Shown: positions 53,812-63,379, counted from the stretch's first letter. The stretch is DNA of 64,000 bases from Neobacillus sp. PS3-40 (GCF_030915485.1 NZ_CP133266.1:992001-1056000); one strand, 5' to 3'. Notes: generated by a model not told the origin, from the letters alone. A program made the numbers and translations.

Positions 53812-54927
53812 TTATATAAATTGAAAAGGATCTGTATTAATTTCTGAAGGGAAAATCTCAACTTCATAACCAGAGTCACTACAAAACTTTCCAAGCTTTA
53901 TTGCAACACCTTTTTTCATGACTTTCTCAACATTATGACCAGGGTCGATCATATTTAATCCAAGCATCATCGCATCATGTGCAGTGTGATAGTATATATC
54001 ACCCGTAACGTATACATCTGCCCCCTTAAATTTGGCATGATTGAAATATTTGTTACCATCCCCACCAAGAACTGCCACCTTTTTAACTTTTGAATTAACA
54101 TCTCCGACTACTCGAACCATGTCTACCTTTAATGCTATTTTTAATTTTTGTGCAAATTCTCCTAAAGTCATTTCATTGATCGTCCCAATCCGGCCAAGTC
54201 CAAGAAGCTCACCTTTATTTTCAACAGGGTAAATGTCATAAGCAACTTCCTCATACGGATGTGCTTTTAACATAGCTGTTACTACCTTTTTTAGAAGTGG
54301 TTCTGGAACTATCATTTCAATCCGTACTTCATCAACGGTTTCTAGTTCCCCAGGCTCTCCAATATAGGGGTTAGTTTGCTCACCGGGTAAAAATCTCCCA
54401 GAACCTCCAACGGAAAAGCAACAGTGGCTATAGTTCCCTATAAAGCCTGCTCCAGCTTTTCCAAGCACCTGTCGTATTTCATCTGCATTTTGAGCCGGAA
54501 CAAAAACAACGATTTTCTTTAATGGAGTTTCATAGGTGGGAATAAGCACCTCCGTGGTTTCTAAACCTATCGCTTCAGCCAACAGATCATTTACTCCACC
54601 CATTGCAATATCAAGGTTTGTATGTGCCGCATAAACGGCTATATCATGCTTTAGTAACTTCTCTACCATTCTTCCCTGAATGGTATCTGTAGTGATCTTT
54701 TGAAGCGGCCTATAAATGAAGGGATGATGGGCAATGATTAGCTGAACATTCTTTTCAATCGCCTCGTCAATCACAGTTTCTAAAACATCAAGAGCAATCA
54801 TTACTCGCTCAACCTTTTTATTCAATCGACCAATCTGTAAACCAATTTTATCTCCCTCCATCGCTAAACTTTTAGGAGAAAATTGTTCAAACAGTTGGAT
54901 AATTTCATAACCATTTGCTTTTTTCAT
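53812..54927 (-). CDS. yqfO: Nif3-like dinuclear metal-centre protein YqfO
   Basis: A Nif3/GTP cyclohydrolase-I-type-2-like protein of 371 residues, the long form with a PII-like insert between about 125 and 235. Metal ligands are seen in IIAHHPFIYRPL, YAAHTNLDIA and the C-terminal DPGHNVE. The function is unknown; the family forms hexamers. The start (ATG 54927) overlaps the trmK stop, the same pairing as B. subtilis yqfN-yqfO. Confidence 0.92.
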   Translation of the reverse strand: MKKANGYEIIQLFEQFSPKSLAMEGDKIGLQIGRLNKKVERVMIALDVLETVIDEAIEKNVQLIIAHHPFIYRPLQKITTDTIQGRMVEKLLKHDIAVYAAHTNLDIAMGGVNDLLAEAIGLETTEVLIPTYETPLKKIVVFVPAQNADEIRQVLGKAGAGFIGNYSHCCFSVGGSGRFLPGEQTNPYIGEPGELETVDEVRIEMIVPEPLLKKVVTAMLKAHPYEEVAYDIYPVENKGELLGLGRIGTINEMTLGEFAQKLKIALKVDMVRVVGDVNSKVKKVAVLGGDGNKYFNHAKFKGADVYVTGDIYYHTAHDAMMLGLNMIDPGHNVEKVMKKGVAIKLGKFCSDSGYEVEIFPSEINTDPFQFI

Positions 54928-55643
54928 TCAGCCAAGACCTCCTCTACTAACTTAATTGTCAGCAATAATTCATGCTTCTTCTGAACAGTTTCAGCAGTTT
55001 TTGAGGCATTCTCCAGTTGTTCATATATACGCTGCCAATTTGCAATTTCAAGGCTCCACTTTTTCTTAAATGGCTCTTCCCTCTTTTGTAGTAGGAATGG
55101 ACCTAATAATAGACCGGCCTCTTTTTGAGTACTGTAAGGCCTTTCTGGCTCACCTTTTTCAGCAACTAAAATTTCGTATATTTTACCGTCTTCTTCAAGT
55201 ATTTCTTCACCAACTAACTCCCAGGAATTTTCCAAAAGCCACTTACGAATAGATATCGCACTTATATTCGGCTGTAAAACTAATCGTTTGACGGAATGTA
55301 GCTTTTCTTTTCCCCGTTCTAAAATACTAGTAATTAAAGCTCCACCCATGCCTGCAATTGTAATACAATCCACTTCACCAGGCTGTAAAACATCCAGCCC
55401 ATCCCCCATACGGACATCAATAGCATCCGATAATTCTTCTGCTAAAACCTGCTTTCGGGCTGATTCAAAAGGTCCCGCAACAACTTCACCTGCTATAGCA
55501 AATGAAATAACGCCTTTTTTGGCCAAGAAGCAAGGTAAATAAGCATGATCAGATCCAATATCCGCTAACTTCGAACCTTTTGTAACAAATCCCGCAACTG
55601 TATCTAAACGGTTAGACAATTTTTCTGTATTCAAAATTCCCAT
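54924..55643 (-). CDS. trmK: tRNA (adenine(22)-N1)-methyltransferase TrmK
   Basis: Methylates N1 of A22 in tRNA with SAM. It is 239 residues. The SAM motif is LADIGSDHAYLPCFLAKKG, with the conserved ITIAGMGGALITSIL and LQPNISAISIRKWL. A C-terminal coiled-coil region (about 170-235) is typical. ATG 55643 is preferred over the GTG at 55646. It is coupled to yqfO. Confidence 0.94.
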   Translation of the reverse strand: MGILNTEKLSNRLDTVAGFVTKGSKLADIGSDHAYLPCFLAKKGVISFAIAGEVVAGPFESARKQVLAEELSDAIDVRMGDGLDVLQPGEVDCITIAGMGGALITSILERGKEKLHSVKRLVLQPNISAISIRKWLLENSWELVGEEILEEDGKIYEILVAEKGEPERPYSTQKEAGLLLGPFLLQKREEPFKKKWSLEIANWQRIYEQLENASKTAETVQKKHELLLTIKLVEEVLAE

Positions 55644-55704
55644 CACACTCTTCTCATTCAGGTTACCTATTATGTAAAACAGACATAACTCTTCTTAGTA
55701 TAGA

Positions 55705-55736
55705 AAAAGTCCTTTACATATGCAAAGGACTTCTCT
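55705..55736 (-). terminator. Terminator after cccA
   Basis: AAGTCCTTT / AAAGGACTT with a short loop; on the minus strand it is followed by TTTCTATAC. It lies 12 bases past the cccA stop. Confidence 0.82.
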
Positions 55737-55746
55737 TGATATAAAA

Positions 55747-56118
55747 TTATTTAATGGTTGCAAGCCAATCAGCCACTGCAGGGGCTTGTTCTGCTGTAAC
55801 CTGGTTAGGTGGCATATTGCCTTTACCTTTAGTTACAATTTCAATAAGTTGATCTTTTGAATATTTTTTACCTACACCTTTTAATGAAGGTCCGACAACA
55901 CCTTGGTATTGATCACCGTGGCAAGCAATACAAGTCTGTTTATAAATACCTTCCGGCGTTGAAGCGGCAACTGTTTCTGTTTTTTCTGTTCCAGCACCTA
56001 CACCCTTATCTTTGGCTATTTCCTTCGCATCACCCAATCCTTTAAAGGATAATACAAAAATTAAAATGATTCCAAAGATCCCGATGAGCATGTATGGAAT
56101 AACTGCATTTTGTTTCAT
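55747..56118 (-). CDS. cccA: Cytochrome c-550
   Basis: A membrane-anchored cytochrome c of 123 residues. The N-terminal helix is about 7-26. The haem-binding motif is CIACH (Cys63, Cys66, His67), and Met102 in GNMPPNQVT is the sixth ligand. The domain faces outward and carries electrons in the respiratory chain. GGGAGG precedes ATG 56118. In B. subtilis cccA lies next to sigA; here an acyl-CoA dehydrogenase lies between. Confidence 0.95.
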   Translation of the reverse strand: MKQNAVIPYMLIGIFGIILIFVLSFKGLGDAKEIAKDKGVGAGTEKTETVAASTPEGIYKQTCIACHGDQYQGVVGPSLKGVGKKYSKDQLIEIVTKGKGNMPPNQVTAEQAPAVADWLATIK

Positions 56119-56334
56119 GATATAACCTCCCTTATGTAAGAATAGCTGTAAAAAGTTTAAATGGTCTAAAACAACTATTATTTTACTTGATAATGAACAG
56201 AAGGAAAAGCACTAAAATCACATTGTCACTATAAACTTCGTAAAAAATGTAAAAAATAATAGCATTACTTTAAAAAGAGAGTAATGAACTATAAAACGCT
56301 TACTACTTTTTAGATAAAAAACATTTATAACAGC

Positions 56335-56368
56335 GAAAAAAGGCTGATTAACAGCCCTTTTTGTTTAT
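56335..56368 (-). terminator. Terminator after the acyl-CoA dehydrogenase gene
   Basis: On the minus strand AAGGGCTG / CAGCCTTTTTT with loop TTAAT, followed by CGC. It lies about 20 bases beyond the stop. Confidence 0.85.
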
Positions 56369-56385
56369 TTTTCCCTATTGTCTTT

Positions 56386-57525
56386 TTAACATCCCAATTC
56401 TCTAGAAATCACGATTCTTTGGATTTCAGAGGTTCCTTCTCCAATTTCAAGAAGTTTTGCATCTCTCATGAATCTTTCAACATGATATTCCTTCATGTAT
56501 CCATATCCCCCATGTATTTGAACGGCCTGGTTCGTTACTTCCATGCATATCTCTGATGCATACAATTTGCACATTGCTGCTTCTTTTTTAAACGGTCTTC
56601 CTTGGTCTTTTAACCATGCTGCTTTATAAACCATATTACGTGCTAATTCTATTTTCATCGCCATATCAGCAAGCTTAAACTGAATAGCTTGAAACGAAGA
56701 TATGGATCTGCCAAACTGCATCCGTTCCTTGGCGTATTGCAATGATTTTTCCAATGCTGCTTGAGCAATCCCAACAGCCATTGCACCAATTCCAATTCGT
56801 CCTCCATCAAGAGTAATTAAAAATTGTTTAAAGCCCTCCCCTCTTTTTCCAAGAAGATTTTCAGATGGGACAGACACATTTTCTAATACGAGTTCTGTTG
56901 TATTTGAAGCATTTAGCCCCATTTTTTCATAATTGTCTAAGATAGTAAAACCGTTTGCTTCTGTTGGGACAATAATTGCACTAATTTCCTTTTTTCCGTC
57001 CTCTTCACCCGTTATAGCTGTCAAAGCCATATTCTTAGCATAACTCGCATTTGTTATAAAACATTTATTTCCATTTATAACAAACTCACCATTTACTTCC
57101 CTTGCAGACGTTCTCGTTCCACCTGCATCAGATCCTGCATTGGGCTCCGTAAGACCAAAAGCACCTAATGATTCTCCCGTACAAATTGGAGTTAAATATC
57201 TTTGCTTTTGTTCTTTGGTTCCAAATAAATACAATGGTGCTCCACCCAATGAAATATGAGCAGAATAGGTAATTCCTGTGGATCCACATGCTTTGCTTAG
57301 CTCTTCAGTTACAATAGCAAAACTTACAGTATCCGCTCCTCCACCACCATACTCTTCTGGAAAAGGTAAACCCATTATCCCCATTTTTGATAGCTTATTA
57401 AATATTGCTAATGGAAACTCTTTTGTTCTATCCCTTTCAAGAGCTCCAGGGGCTACTTCTTCCTTGGCAAATTCCCGAATAGCCCTCTTAATCATTTCCT
57501 GTTCAGATGTTAAATCAAAATTCAT
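56386..57525 (-). CDS. Acyl-CoA dehydrogenase
   Basis: An FAD enzyme that makes trans-2-enoyl-CoA from acyl-CoA, 379 residues. The N-terminal helical domain, GLTEPNAGSDAGGTRTSA, KCFITNASYA, and the C-terminal HGGYGYMKEYHVERFMRDAKLLEIGEGTSEIQR (with the expected catalytic glutamate in GEGTSE) match short- to medium-chain types. GGAGGG supports ATG 57525 over ATG 57531. It is inserted between cccA and sigA relative to B. subtilis and has FadR-like sites upstream. Confidence 0.92.
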   Translation of the reverse strand: MNFDLTSEQEMIKRAIREFAKEEVAPGALERDRTKEFPLAIFNKLSKMGIMGLPFPEEYGGGGADTVSFAIVTEELSKACGSTGITYSAHISLGGAPLYLFGTKEQKQRYLTPICTGESLGAFGLTEPNAGSDAGGTRTSAREVNGEFVINGNKCFITNASYAKNMALTAITGEEDGKKEISAIIVPTEANGFTILDNYEKMGLNASNTTELVLENVSVPSENLLGKRGEGFKQFLITLDGGRIGIGAMAVGIAQAALEKSLQYAKERMQFGRSISSFQAIQFKLADMAMKIELARNMVYKAAWLKDQGRPFKKEAAMCKLYASEICMEVTNQAVQIHGGYGYMKEYHVERFMRDAKLLEIGEGTSEIQRIVISRELGC

Positions 57526-57636
57526 CCCCATTACCCTCCAAGATGTTTTTTAAGAAGAAAAGCGGCAGAATTCACAAATGCGAATCAGGTTTAGCTCTGT
57601 TTGCACCGCCTTTTTACGGTGGTACTATTCATTAAC

Positions 57637-57654
57637 TTAATGATTATTCATTCT
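57637..57654 (-). promoter_or_regulatory. FadR-like operator 1
   Basis: TTAATGATTATTCATTCT differs from the Bacillus FadR consensus TGAATGAMTANTCATTCA at only the two outer positions seen. It lies about 110 bp upstream of the acyl-CoA dehydrogenase start. Confidence 0.7.
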
Positions 57655-57815
57655 AGATGGAACCATTTGTATTTTTTGTATGCGCTTTCTTTTATTATAA
57701 ACTAATTATAACAATTTTCAAAACATTAAAATTTTAATATCACCAGAGTTATTTAACAGAACTTATTATTAAATGATTCCATGATGAAAAAGAGTGGAAA
57801 GGCCTATTTGCAAAA

Positions 57816-57833
57816 TAAATGATTATTCAGTAA
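57816..57833 (-). promoter_or_regulatory. FadR-like operator 2
   Basis: TAAATGATTATTCAGTAA has the same core ATGATTATTCA as the first site, with weaker ends. It lies 179 bp further upstream, between the acyl-CoA dehydrogenase and sigA. The 429-bp gap also holds a repeat derivative and hairpins near 57560-57635. Confidence 0.5.
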
Positions 57834-57863
57834 AATAAATATAGAAAGCGTTTAAAAATATAG

Positions 57864-57906
57864 TAAAGAAAACTCGCAGAATTTATGGATATAAATTCTG
57901 ATTAGC
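57864..57906 (+). repeat. Internal-deletion derivative of the dispersed repeat
   Basis: TAAAGAAAACTCG is joined directly to CAGAATTTATGGATATAAATTCTGATTAGC. The first 13 and last 30 bases of the full element are kept, and the middle part (first hairpin and GGGC/GCCC pairing) is lost. The right end meets the TTAAAAAAAA of the sigA terminator. Confidence 0.88.
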
Positions 57907-57908
57907 TT

Positions 57909-57946
57909 AAAAAAAATAGCCTACTTCGATTAAGAAGTAAACTATC
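57909..57946 (-). terminator. Terminator after sigA
   Basis: On the minus strand TACTTC / GAAGTA with loop TTAATC, then GGCTATTTTTTTT. It follows the sigA stop by about 15 bases. Confidence 0.82.
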
Positions 57947-57954
57947 GTTTCGTT

Positions 57955-59085
57955 TTATTCTAAAAAGTCCTTTAAGCGTTTACTGCGGCTTGGATGTCTT
58001 AACTTACGTAATGCTTTTGCTTCAATCTGACGAATACGTTCACGTGTGACGCCGAATACTTTACCAACTTCTTCAAGTGTACGGGTACGCCCATCATCCA
58101 ATCCGAAACGAAGCCGCAAAACATTTTCTTCACGATCTGTTAATGTATCAAGCACATCTTCGAGTTGTTCTTTTAATAACTCGTAGGCAGCGTGTTCAGA
58201 TGGTGATGTTGCATCTTGATCTTCAATAAAATCTCCAAGATGTGAGTCATCTTCTTCACCAATTGGTGTTTCAAGTGAAACAGGCTCTTGTGCAATTTTT
58301 AAGATCTCTCTCACCTTTTCAGGTGTTAGATCCATATCTTCGCCGATTTCTTCTGGAGTTGGTTCGCGGCCTAAATCCTGAAGTAATTGGCGTTGAACAC
58401 GAATTAATTTATTAATCGTTTCAACCATATGAACTGGGATGCGGATTGTTCTTGCCTGATCAGCAATGGCACGGGTAATCGCCTGGCGTATCCACCAAGT
58501 AGCATACGTACTAAATTTATACCCCTTATTATAGTCGAATTTCTCAACTGCTTTTATAAGGCCCATATTTCCTTCTTGGATTAGATCAAGGAATAGCATG
58601 CCTCGGCCCACGTAACGTTTTGCAATACTCACGACAAGTCGTAGGTTTGCTTCAGCAAGGCGTCGTTTTGCTTCTTCATCTCCATCTTCAATCCGTTTGG
58701 CAAGATTAATCTCTTCTTCAGCAGATAGTAGATCAACTCGACCAATTTCTTTAAGGTACATGCGAACAGGATCATTAATTTTAACACCAGGAGGGACGCT
58801 AAGATCATTCAGATCGAATTCATCGTCATCCCCTTTTTCTAGGTCCTTAGCATTCGGATCTTCATCATCATCGCTTCGACCGACTAGTTCAATTCCTTGA
58901 TCTCCAAGAAATTCAAGAAATTCATCCATTTGTTCGGAATCTAATTCAAAATTAGCCATTCTCTCTGCAATATCATCATAGGCAAGGACCCCGGTTTTCT
59001 TTCCAAGTGCAATTAATTGGAGCTTTACTTGTTCAAAGGTCAATTCATTTTCGACCTCTTTTGAGCGGGCTGATTTTTCCGCCAT
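57955..59085 (-). CDS. sigA: RNA polymerase primary sigma factor
   Basis: The housekeeping sigma factor, 376 residues. Region 1.1 (about 10-80), region 1.2 [11 protein letters not shown], region 2 ([49 protein letters not shown]), region 3 and region 4 ([15 protein letters not shown]...[32 protein letters not shown]) are complete. GGAGGGGG precedes ATG 59085. It lies 36 bp after dnaG, the classic dnaG-sigA macromolecular synthesis operon. Confidence 0.98.
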   Translation of the reverse strand: MAEKSARSKEVENELTFEQVKLQLIALGKKTGVLAYDDIAERMANFELDSEQMDEFLEFLGDQGIELVGRSDDDEDPNAKDLEKGDDDEFDLNDLSVPPGVKINDPVRMYLKEIGRVDLLSAEEEINLAKRIEDGDEEAKRRLAEANLRLVVSIAKRYVGRGMLFLDLIQEGNMGLIKAVEKFDYNKGYKFSTYATWWIRQAITRAIADQARTIRIPVHMVETINKLIRVQRQLLQDLGREPTPEEIGEDMDLTPEKVREILKIAQEPVSLETPIGEEDDSHLGDFIEDQDATSPSEHAAYELLKEQLEDVLDTLTDREENVLRLRFGLDDGRTRTLEEVGKVFGVTRERIRQIEAKALRKLRHPSRSKRLKDFLE

Positions 59086-59121
59086 ATGTCCCCCTCCTTC
59101 AAAAAATCCAAAACATATAAA

Positions 59122-60936
59122 CTAAATTTTTAGTGATTTGCGCAATTGAATAATTTCCATTGCAATTGTGGCAGCTTTTTTAAAATCTTGTTCTCGCTCA
59201 GCCACTTTTTCTTCCATTTCTTTTTCTTTTATCTTTAACCATTTTTGATAATTCAACACCTGTTTGATATAATCATTTAATTCTTGATCACTTAAATCCT
59301 CATTTATGGACATCATTTCAATATTTACCACAATTCTTCTTAGCTTGTCATCTTGAATATAGTTTAAAAACGCACTAGGATCTGGGTTTATATGATCTTC
59401 ATAAAACCCTAATAAATATGTGATAATTGCTTGATGTTCATCAATATTGAAAGTGTTACCATGTAATAATTCCTGAACTTTATAGGCGACGTCCCTACTT
59501 TTAAGCATATGTTTAATCAATCGCATTTCAGCCGTATAATGTGCTGGTTTTAGCTCATTTACTTGCTTCGGAATCGACAAAGGCATGACGACTGCTTGTT
59601 TTTGCCCCTTGGAATTTCTCTTTTCAGCAAAATAATTCTGCTTTTGCTGTTGCTTTAACGCATCCAATGAAAGGGAAAATTCTGATGCAAGCTGTCTTAA
59701 GTAATGATCTCTCTCAACCGCTTTAGGTAAACTACTTATTTCTTTTAGTATTTCTTCGATATAAGTAAGTCGATCTCCTTCATCCTGAAGATTTTTTTCT
59801 CTACGGAAATAAAGAAATTTAAAGGACATCCAGGTTAAACTAGCTCCAATAACCTCAATTCGAAACTTTTCATCCCCGTATTTTTTTATATATTCATCAG
59901 GATCAAGCCTATCCGGCATCAACGATACTTTAATACTACATCCTGCTTCAGAGAGATGTTTACCTGCACGGAATGCAGCTTCCACACCCGCTTTATCGGA
60001 ATCATAGCATATTGTTATCGATTGAACGTTTTGACGAATAAGGGATATATGTTCATCTGTTAACGATGTACCCATAGTAGCAACACCGTTCTCGACCCCA
60101 GAACGATCAGCAGCAATGACGTCCGCAAATCCTTCAAATAATATTACGTGTTGTGTTTTCCGAATATGAGGCCTTGCCAAATGAAAATTATATAAAATTT
60201 TACTTTTATTAAAGATGGCAGTCTCAGGACTATTTAAATATTTGGGCTCATCAGCCCCTAATGCTCTTCCTGAAAATGCAATCGTTTTTCCATTTCGGTC
60301 AAAAATCGGAAACATGATTCGATCACGGAACCGGTCAAAAAAGGTTCCATCTCTCTCACGCTTTATAACCAATCCGGCTTTCTCCATCCATTCTGGCTGA
60401 AAGTCTCTTTTTAATAAGAACTTATAAATAAAATCCCAAGAATTTAACGAATACCCAACTTGAAATTTATCAATCGAATCCCTTGTAAAGCCTCTATTAA
60501 GTAAATACTCCAATGCATGTTGACCATCTTTTGTGTTTACGAGTAAGTGATGGTAAAATTTACGTAAAAGTTCATGGGCATCATACATAGCTTGAAGCTC
60601 TTTTGAAATACTTTTTTGTTTGCTAAACTGTGTAGGATTTATTTGAAGATCAATCTGGGCTTTTTCTGCTAGCCTAATGGCTGTTTCTTGGAATGAAATC
60701 CCTTCAAGCTCCATCAAAAACGAAAAAACATTTCCACCTGCTCCACAGCCGAAACAATGAAATATTTGTTTGTCAGGTGAAACAGAAAACGATGGAGTAT
60801 TTTCCCCATGGAATGGACATAATCCGAAGTAGTTTCGTCCTTGCTTTTTCAGCTGAACATAGTCACCAATTATTTCAACAATATCAATAGCTTGACGAAT
60901 TTGATTAATCTTCTCTTCGGCGATAAGGTCTGCCAT
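59122..60936 (-). CDS. dnaG: DNA primase
   Basis: Makes RNA primers for replication. It is 604 residues. The zinc finger ligands Cys40, His43, Cys61 and Cys64 lie in GLCPFHGE and FHCFGCG. The TOPRIM domain has ILFEGFADVIAADRSG and ICYDSDKAGVEAAF. The C-terminal helicase-binding domain follows. The open frame starts at GTG 60957, but alignment to B. subtilis DnaG favours ATG 60936. Confidence 0.97.
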   Translation of the reverse strand: MADLIAEEKINQIRQAIDIVEIIGDYVQLKKQGRNYFGLCPFHGENTPSFSVSPDKQIFHCFGCGAGGNVFSFLMELEGISFQETAIRLAEKAQIDLQINPTQFSKQKSISKELQAMYDAHELLRKFYHHLLVNTKDGQHALEYLLNRGFTRDSIDKFQVGYSLNSWDFIYKFLLKRDFQPEWMEKAGLVIKRERDGTFFDRFRDRIMFPIFDRNGKTIAFSGRALGADEPKYLNSPETAIFNKSKILYNFHLARPHIRKTQHVILFEGFADVIAADRSGVENGVATMGTSLTDEHISLIRQNVQSITICYDSDKAGVEAAFRAGKHLSEAGCSIKVSLMPDRLDPDEYIKKYGDEKFRIEVIGASLTWMSFKFLYFRREKNLQDEGDRLTYIEEILKEISSLPKAVERDHYLRQLASEFSLSLDALKQQQKQNYFAEKRNSKGQKQAVVMPLSIPKQVNELKPAHYTAEMRLIKHMLKSRDVAYKVQELLHGNTFNIDEHQAIITYLLGFYEDHINPDPSAFLNYIQDDKLRRIVVNIEMMSINEDLSDQELNDYIKQVLNYQKWLKIKEKEMEEKVAEREQDFKKAATIAMEIIQLRKSLKI

Positions 60937-61050
60937 GAAAACAACCCCATTTTTCACTAAAAGGTATTCTGTAAATAGGTTCTAATTTCCTGCAAAATTC
61001 GACAAAATTTTCGTCAATCGAAGAACAAAATTGGCTCGGGTCCTCTAAAG

Positions 61051-61436
61051 TTAATGGTTTTGGATCTTTTCCATGAACTCCTTGTTTTCTTGCCTTTGTT
61101 TTAGATAACGAAAATCAAGTGCATTATAAATATCCTTTTCCTCAAATAAAGTCCCCTTTGGAGTCAGTACATGAACTCCTTTTAGTAGTAAAGTCGATGC
61201 TAAGCCAATATCTTGGGTGATGACGATTTCTCCTTTTCTTGAATGGTTCATAATATACAGATCAGCAGCTTCCTTACTTGGATCAACATGCTTCCAATCA
61301 GCATACATTGGTTCATTCATCATATGATTATATGAAACGACAAAGAGAATTTGATTGAAAATTGGGTAGCAATTTCGACAATTTCCTCTTTTGCTGGACA
61401 TGAATCTGCATCAACCATAATAGTTGGAATGCCCAT
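61051..61436 (-). pseudogene. yqxD: Frameshifted YaiI/YqxD family (DUF188) gene
   Basis: The family start MVDADSCPAKEEIVEIATQFSIK is read from ATG 61436 (first codons MGIPTIMVDAD). The next conserved part (ILFVVSYNHMM...DPSKEAADLYIMNHSRKGEIVITQDIGLASTLLLKG) is in another frame. Without correction the first frame ends at a TGA about 39 codons in. One extra A in the run at 61350-61352 would restore IKILFVVSYNH. The gene is therefore a pseudogene, a sequencing error, or (less likely) a recoded gene. Order between dnaG and ppsR is as in B. subtilis. Confidence 0.82.
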
Positions 61437-61747
61437 TTTATTAGTATTAATTCTACATCACTCCGGATATTCCTTCTTTAGCATCAAATTTTTAGAAAGG
61501 AATCTTGTCGAATTTTTTTCAGGACGTTTCCTTGACATCTAACAATAAATAGTTTATTCGTTCACATGCAAGTCTAAACCTAAAAAGATTAATTTTTATC
61601 ACAATTTTTTATTATAGTACATTTTTATCCCTTTCGCCACCATTTTTCCATAATATTTTTTGCTGTTTCCTAAATGATTGTTACTATTTACCTTATACTT
61701 TCGTTTTCAAGATAAAATGGTTTTCCGCAGATGCTTTATTTCGTAAT

Positions 61748-61781
61748 AAAAAAACACATAATCGATGGATTATGTGTTGGA
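61748..61781 (-). terminator. Terminator after ppsR
   Basis: On the minus strand ACACATAAT / ATTATGTGT is followed by TTTTTTTATTA. It is directly beyond the ppsR stop. Between here and yqxD (about 310 bp) only AT-rich sequence is seen. Confidence 0.85.
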
Positions 61782-61784
61782 GAT

Positions 61785-62582
61785 TTATTTCTTTTGAATA
61801 TAATTTAAAATCAGATTTGCCGTTTCTTCAACTGCTTTATTTGTAACGTCAATAACTGGGCAATTCATTTTAGATATAACTTTATCAAAAAAGGTAAGTT
61901 CTTCTTTTATTCGATCAATATTTGCATAACTTGCTTGATCATTTAAACCCAATGAAATTAACCGTTCCCTTCGGATATTGTTTAATTTCTCCGGACTAAT
62001 TTTTAGACCAAAACATTTTTCTGAAGGAACCTTATATAGTTCCTCAGGAGGATCAACCTCAGGGACAAGCGGCACGTTTGCTACTTTAAGTCGCTTATGG
62101 GCTAAATACTGTGATAAAGGAGTTTTAGATGTTCTTGAAACTCCTACCAAAATAATATCTGCTTTTAGAATGCCTCTAGGGTCACGTCCATCATCATATT
62201 TAACAGCAAATTCTATTGCTTCTACTTTTTTAAAATAATCTTCATCAAGCTTTCTCACCAACCCAGGCTCACAAAGGGGTTTCTTTCCAATAAATGATTG
62301 AATTTGATCCATTAAAGGACCAAGTAAATCCACGGCATAAATTCCCGCCTTTTTCGCCTTATCTGACATATACATCCGCATTTCAGGTTTGACGAGTGTA
62401 TAAGCAATCATCCCGTTGTCCATTTTGACAAGAGAAATAACTTCATCAATATTCCCAATATCCTCAACATACGGAAAACCTTTTATAACCATCCCGGAAC
62501 CATTAAACTGAGAGATCGCTGCTTTTGTTACTAATTCAGCTGTTTCCCCTACAGAATCGGAAACAACATATATTACTGGCAT
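61785..62582 (-). CDS. yqfL: PEP synthase / PPDK regulatory protein (DUF299)
   Basis: A bifunctional kinase/pyrophosphorylase of the DUF299 family (265 residues) that regulates pyruvate phosphate dikinase or PEP synthase by ADP-dependent phosphorylation. [16 protein letters not shown], the P-loop [15 protein letters not shown] and [15 protein letters not shown] are diagnostic. ATG 62582 is spaced better from AAGGA than ATG 62588. It lies after ccpN, with which it is linked in B. subtilis. Confidence 0.94.
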   Translation of the reverse strand: MPVIYVVSDSVGETAELVTKAAISQFNGSGMVIKGFPYVEDIGNIDEVISLVKMDNGMIAYTLVKPEMRMYMSDKAKKAGIYAVDLLGPLMDQIQSFIGKKPLCEPGLVRKLDEDYFKKVEAIEFAVKYDDGRDPRGILKADIILVGVSRTSKTPLSQYLAHKRLKVANVPLVPEVDPPEELYKVPSEKCFGLKISPEKLNNIRRERLISLGLNDQASYANIDRIKEELTFFDKVISKMNCPVIDVTNKAVEETANLILNYIQKK

Positions 62583-62621
62583 ACTCATCTTCCTTTTATC
62601 AGCTCCTTCATTAATCTTTAA

Positions 62622-63257
62622 TCATTCCTCTGCACCAAGCGCTACAAAAGCTTTAGCAACGTTTGTTTTCGTAATTCTCCCAATAACCTCATACCCTTTT
62701 TCCGATTGCCTCACGACGGGCATAGCATCAATTTGCTTTTCAATTAATTTTTTAGCAATATCGATCAAAAGATCATCCCGTTCGCACATCGTTATATTTG
62801 GCATCCTCGTCATAATGATATTGATAGGAACCGTTGAAAGATCCTGTTTGCCAATACTCGCCCTTAGCAAATCCTTTCGGGATAGTACCCCAACTAAAAC
62901 TGTGTTTTGATCAATTACAAACAGTGTTCCCACATCCTCTAAGAACATTGTGCAAATTGCATCGTATACAGAAACATTTTCATTTACCGCCACTGGGATA
63001 GACTGATAATCTCGCACTTGAATTTTTTGAAGGTTTTCAGTTAAAAGCTGAACACTTGATTTTCCTGTATAGAAATAACCGACCCGGGGTCTTGCATCTA
63101 GAAACCCTGCCATCGTTAAAATGGCCAGATCTGGTCGCAGTGTGGCTCTTGTCAAATTCAATTGATCAGCAATGTGTTCACCAGTGATGGGTCCACCTTC
63201 TTTAACTATTTCGAGAATTCTTTCTTGACGCTTATTTAGCTCGATCGTCCTCACCAC
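62622..63257 (-). CDS. ccpN: Transcriptional repressor CcpN
   Basis: A repressor of gluconeogenic genes, about 211 residues. The N-terminal HTH (IELNKRQERILEIVKEGGPITGEHIADQLNLTRATLRPDLAILTMAGFL) is followed by two CBS domains (about 80-135 and 145-205) that sense ATP/ADP. The start is uncertain: GTG 63257 and GTG 63254 both fit; alignment with B. subtilis favours 63254. Neighbours ppsR and glyQS match the B. subtilis order. Confidence 0.94.
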   Translation of the reverse strand: MVRTIELNKRQERILEIVKEGGPITGEHIADQLNLTRATLRPDLAILTMAGFLDARPRVGYFYTGKSSVQLLTENLQKIQVRDYQSIPVAVNENVSVYDAICTMFLEDVGTLFVIDQNTVLVGVLSRKDLLRASIGKQDLSTVPINIIMTRMPNITMCERDDLLIDIAKKLIEKQIDAMPVVRQSEKGYEVIGRITKTNVAKAFVALGAEE

Positions 63258-63345
63258 CTATACTTGCCCAAGAAGGCATTTTTAAAGGTCATACTTATAT
63301 AAAATTATTATATACTAATTCCTTTTGAAAAGTATTCCGTATAAA

Positions 63346-63378
63346 TGAAAAAAGGTGCAGTATTTTGCACCTTTTTCC
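63346..63378 (-). terminator. Terminator after glyQS
   Basis: AAAAGGTGCA / TGCACCTTTTT pairs around GTATT. On the minus strand it follows the glyQS stop and is followed by TTTTCATT. Confidence 0.88.
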
Positions 63379-63379
63379 T

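Noticed and set aside
57590-57630. T-box-like GGTGGTAC on the plus strand
   Set aside because: There is no stem I, specifier loop or downstream aminoacyl-tRNA synthetase or amino-acid gene on that strand; the match is part of a short hairpin.
61351-61542. 63-codon plus-strand open frame
   Set aside because: It is antisense to the frameshifted yqxD and has no ribosome site or homology that I recognise.
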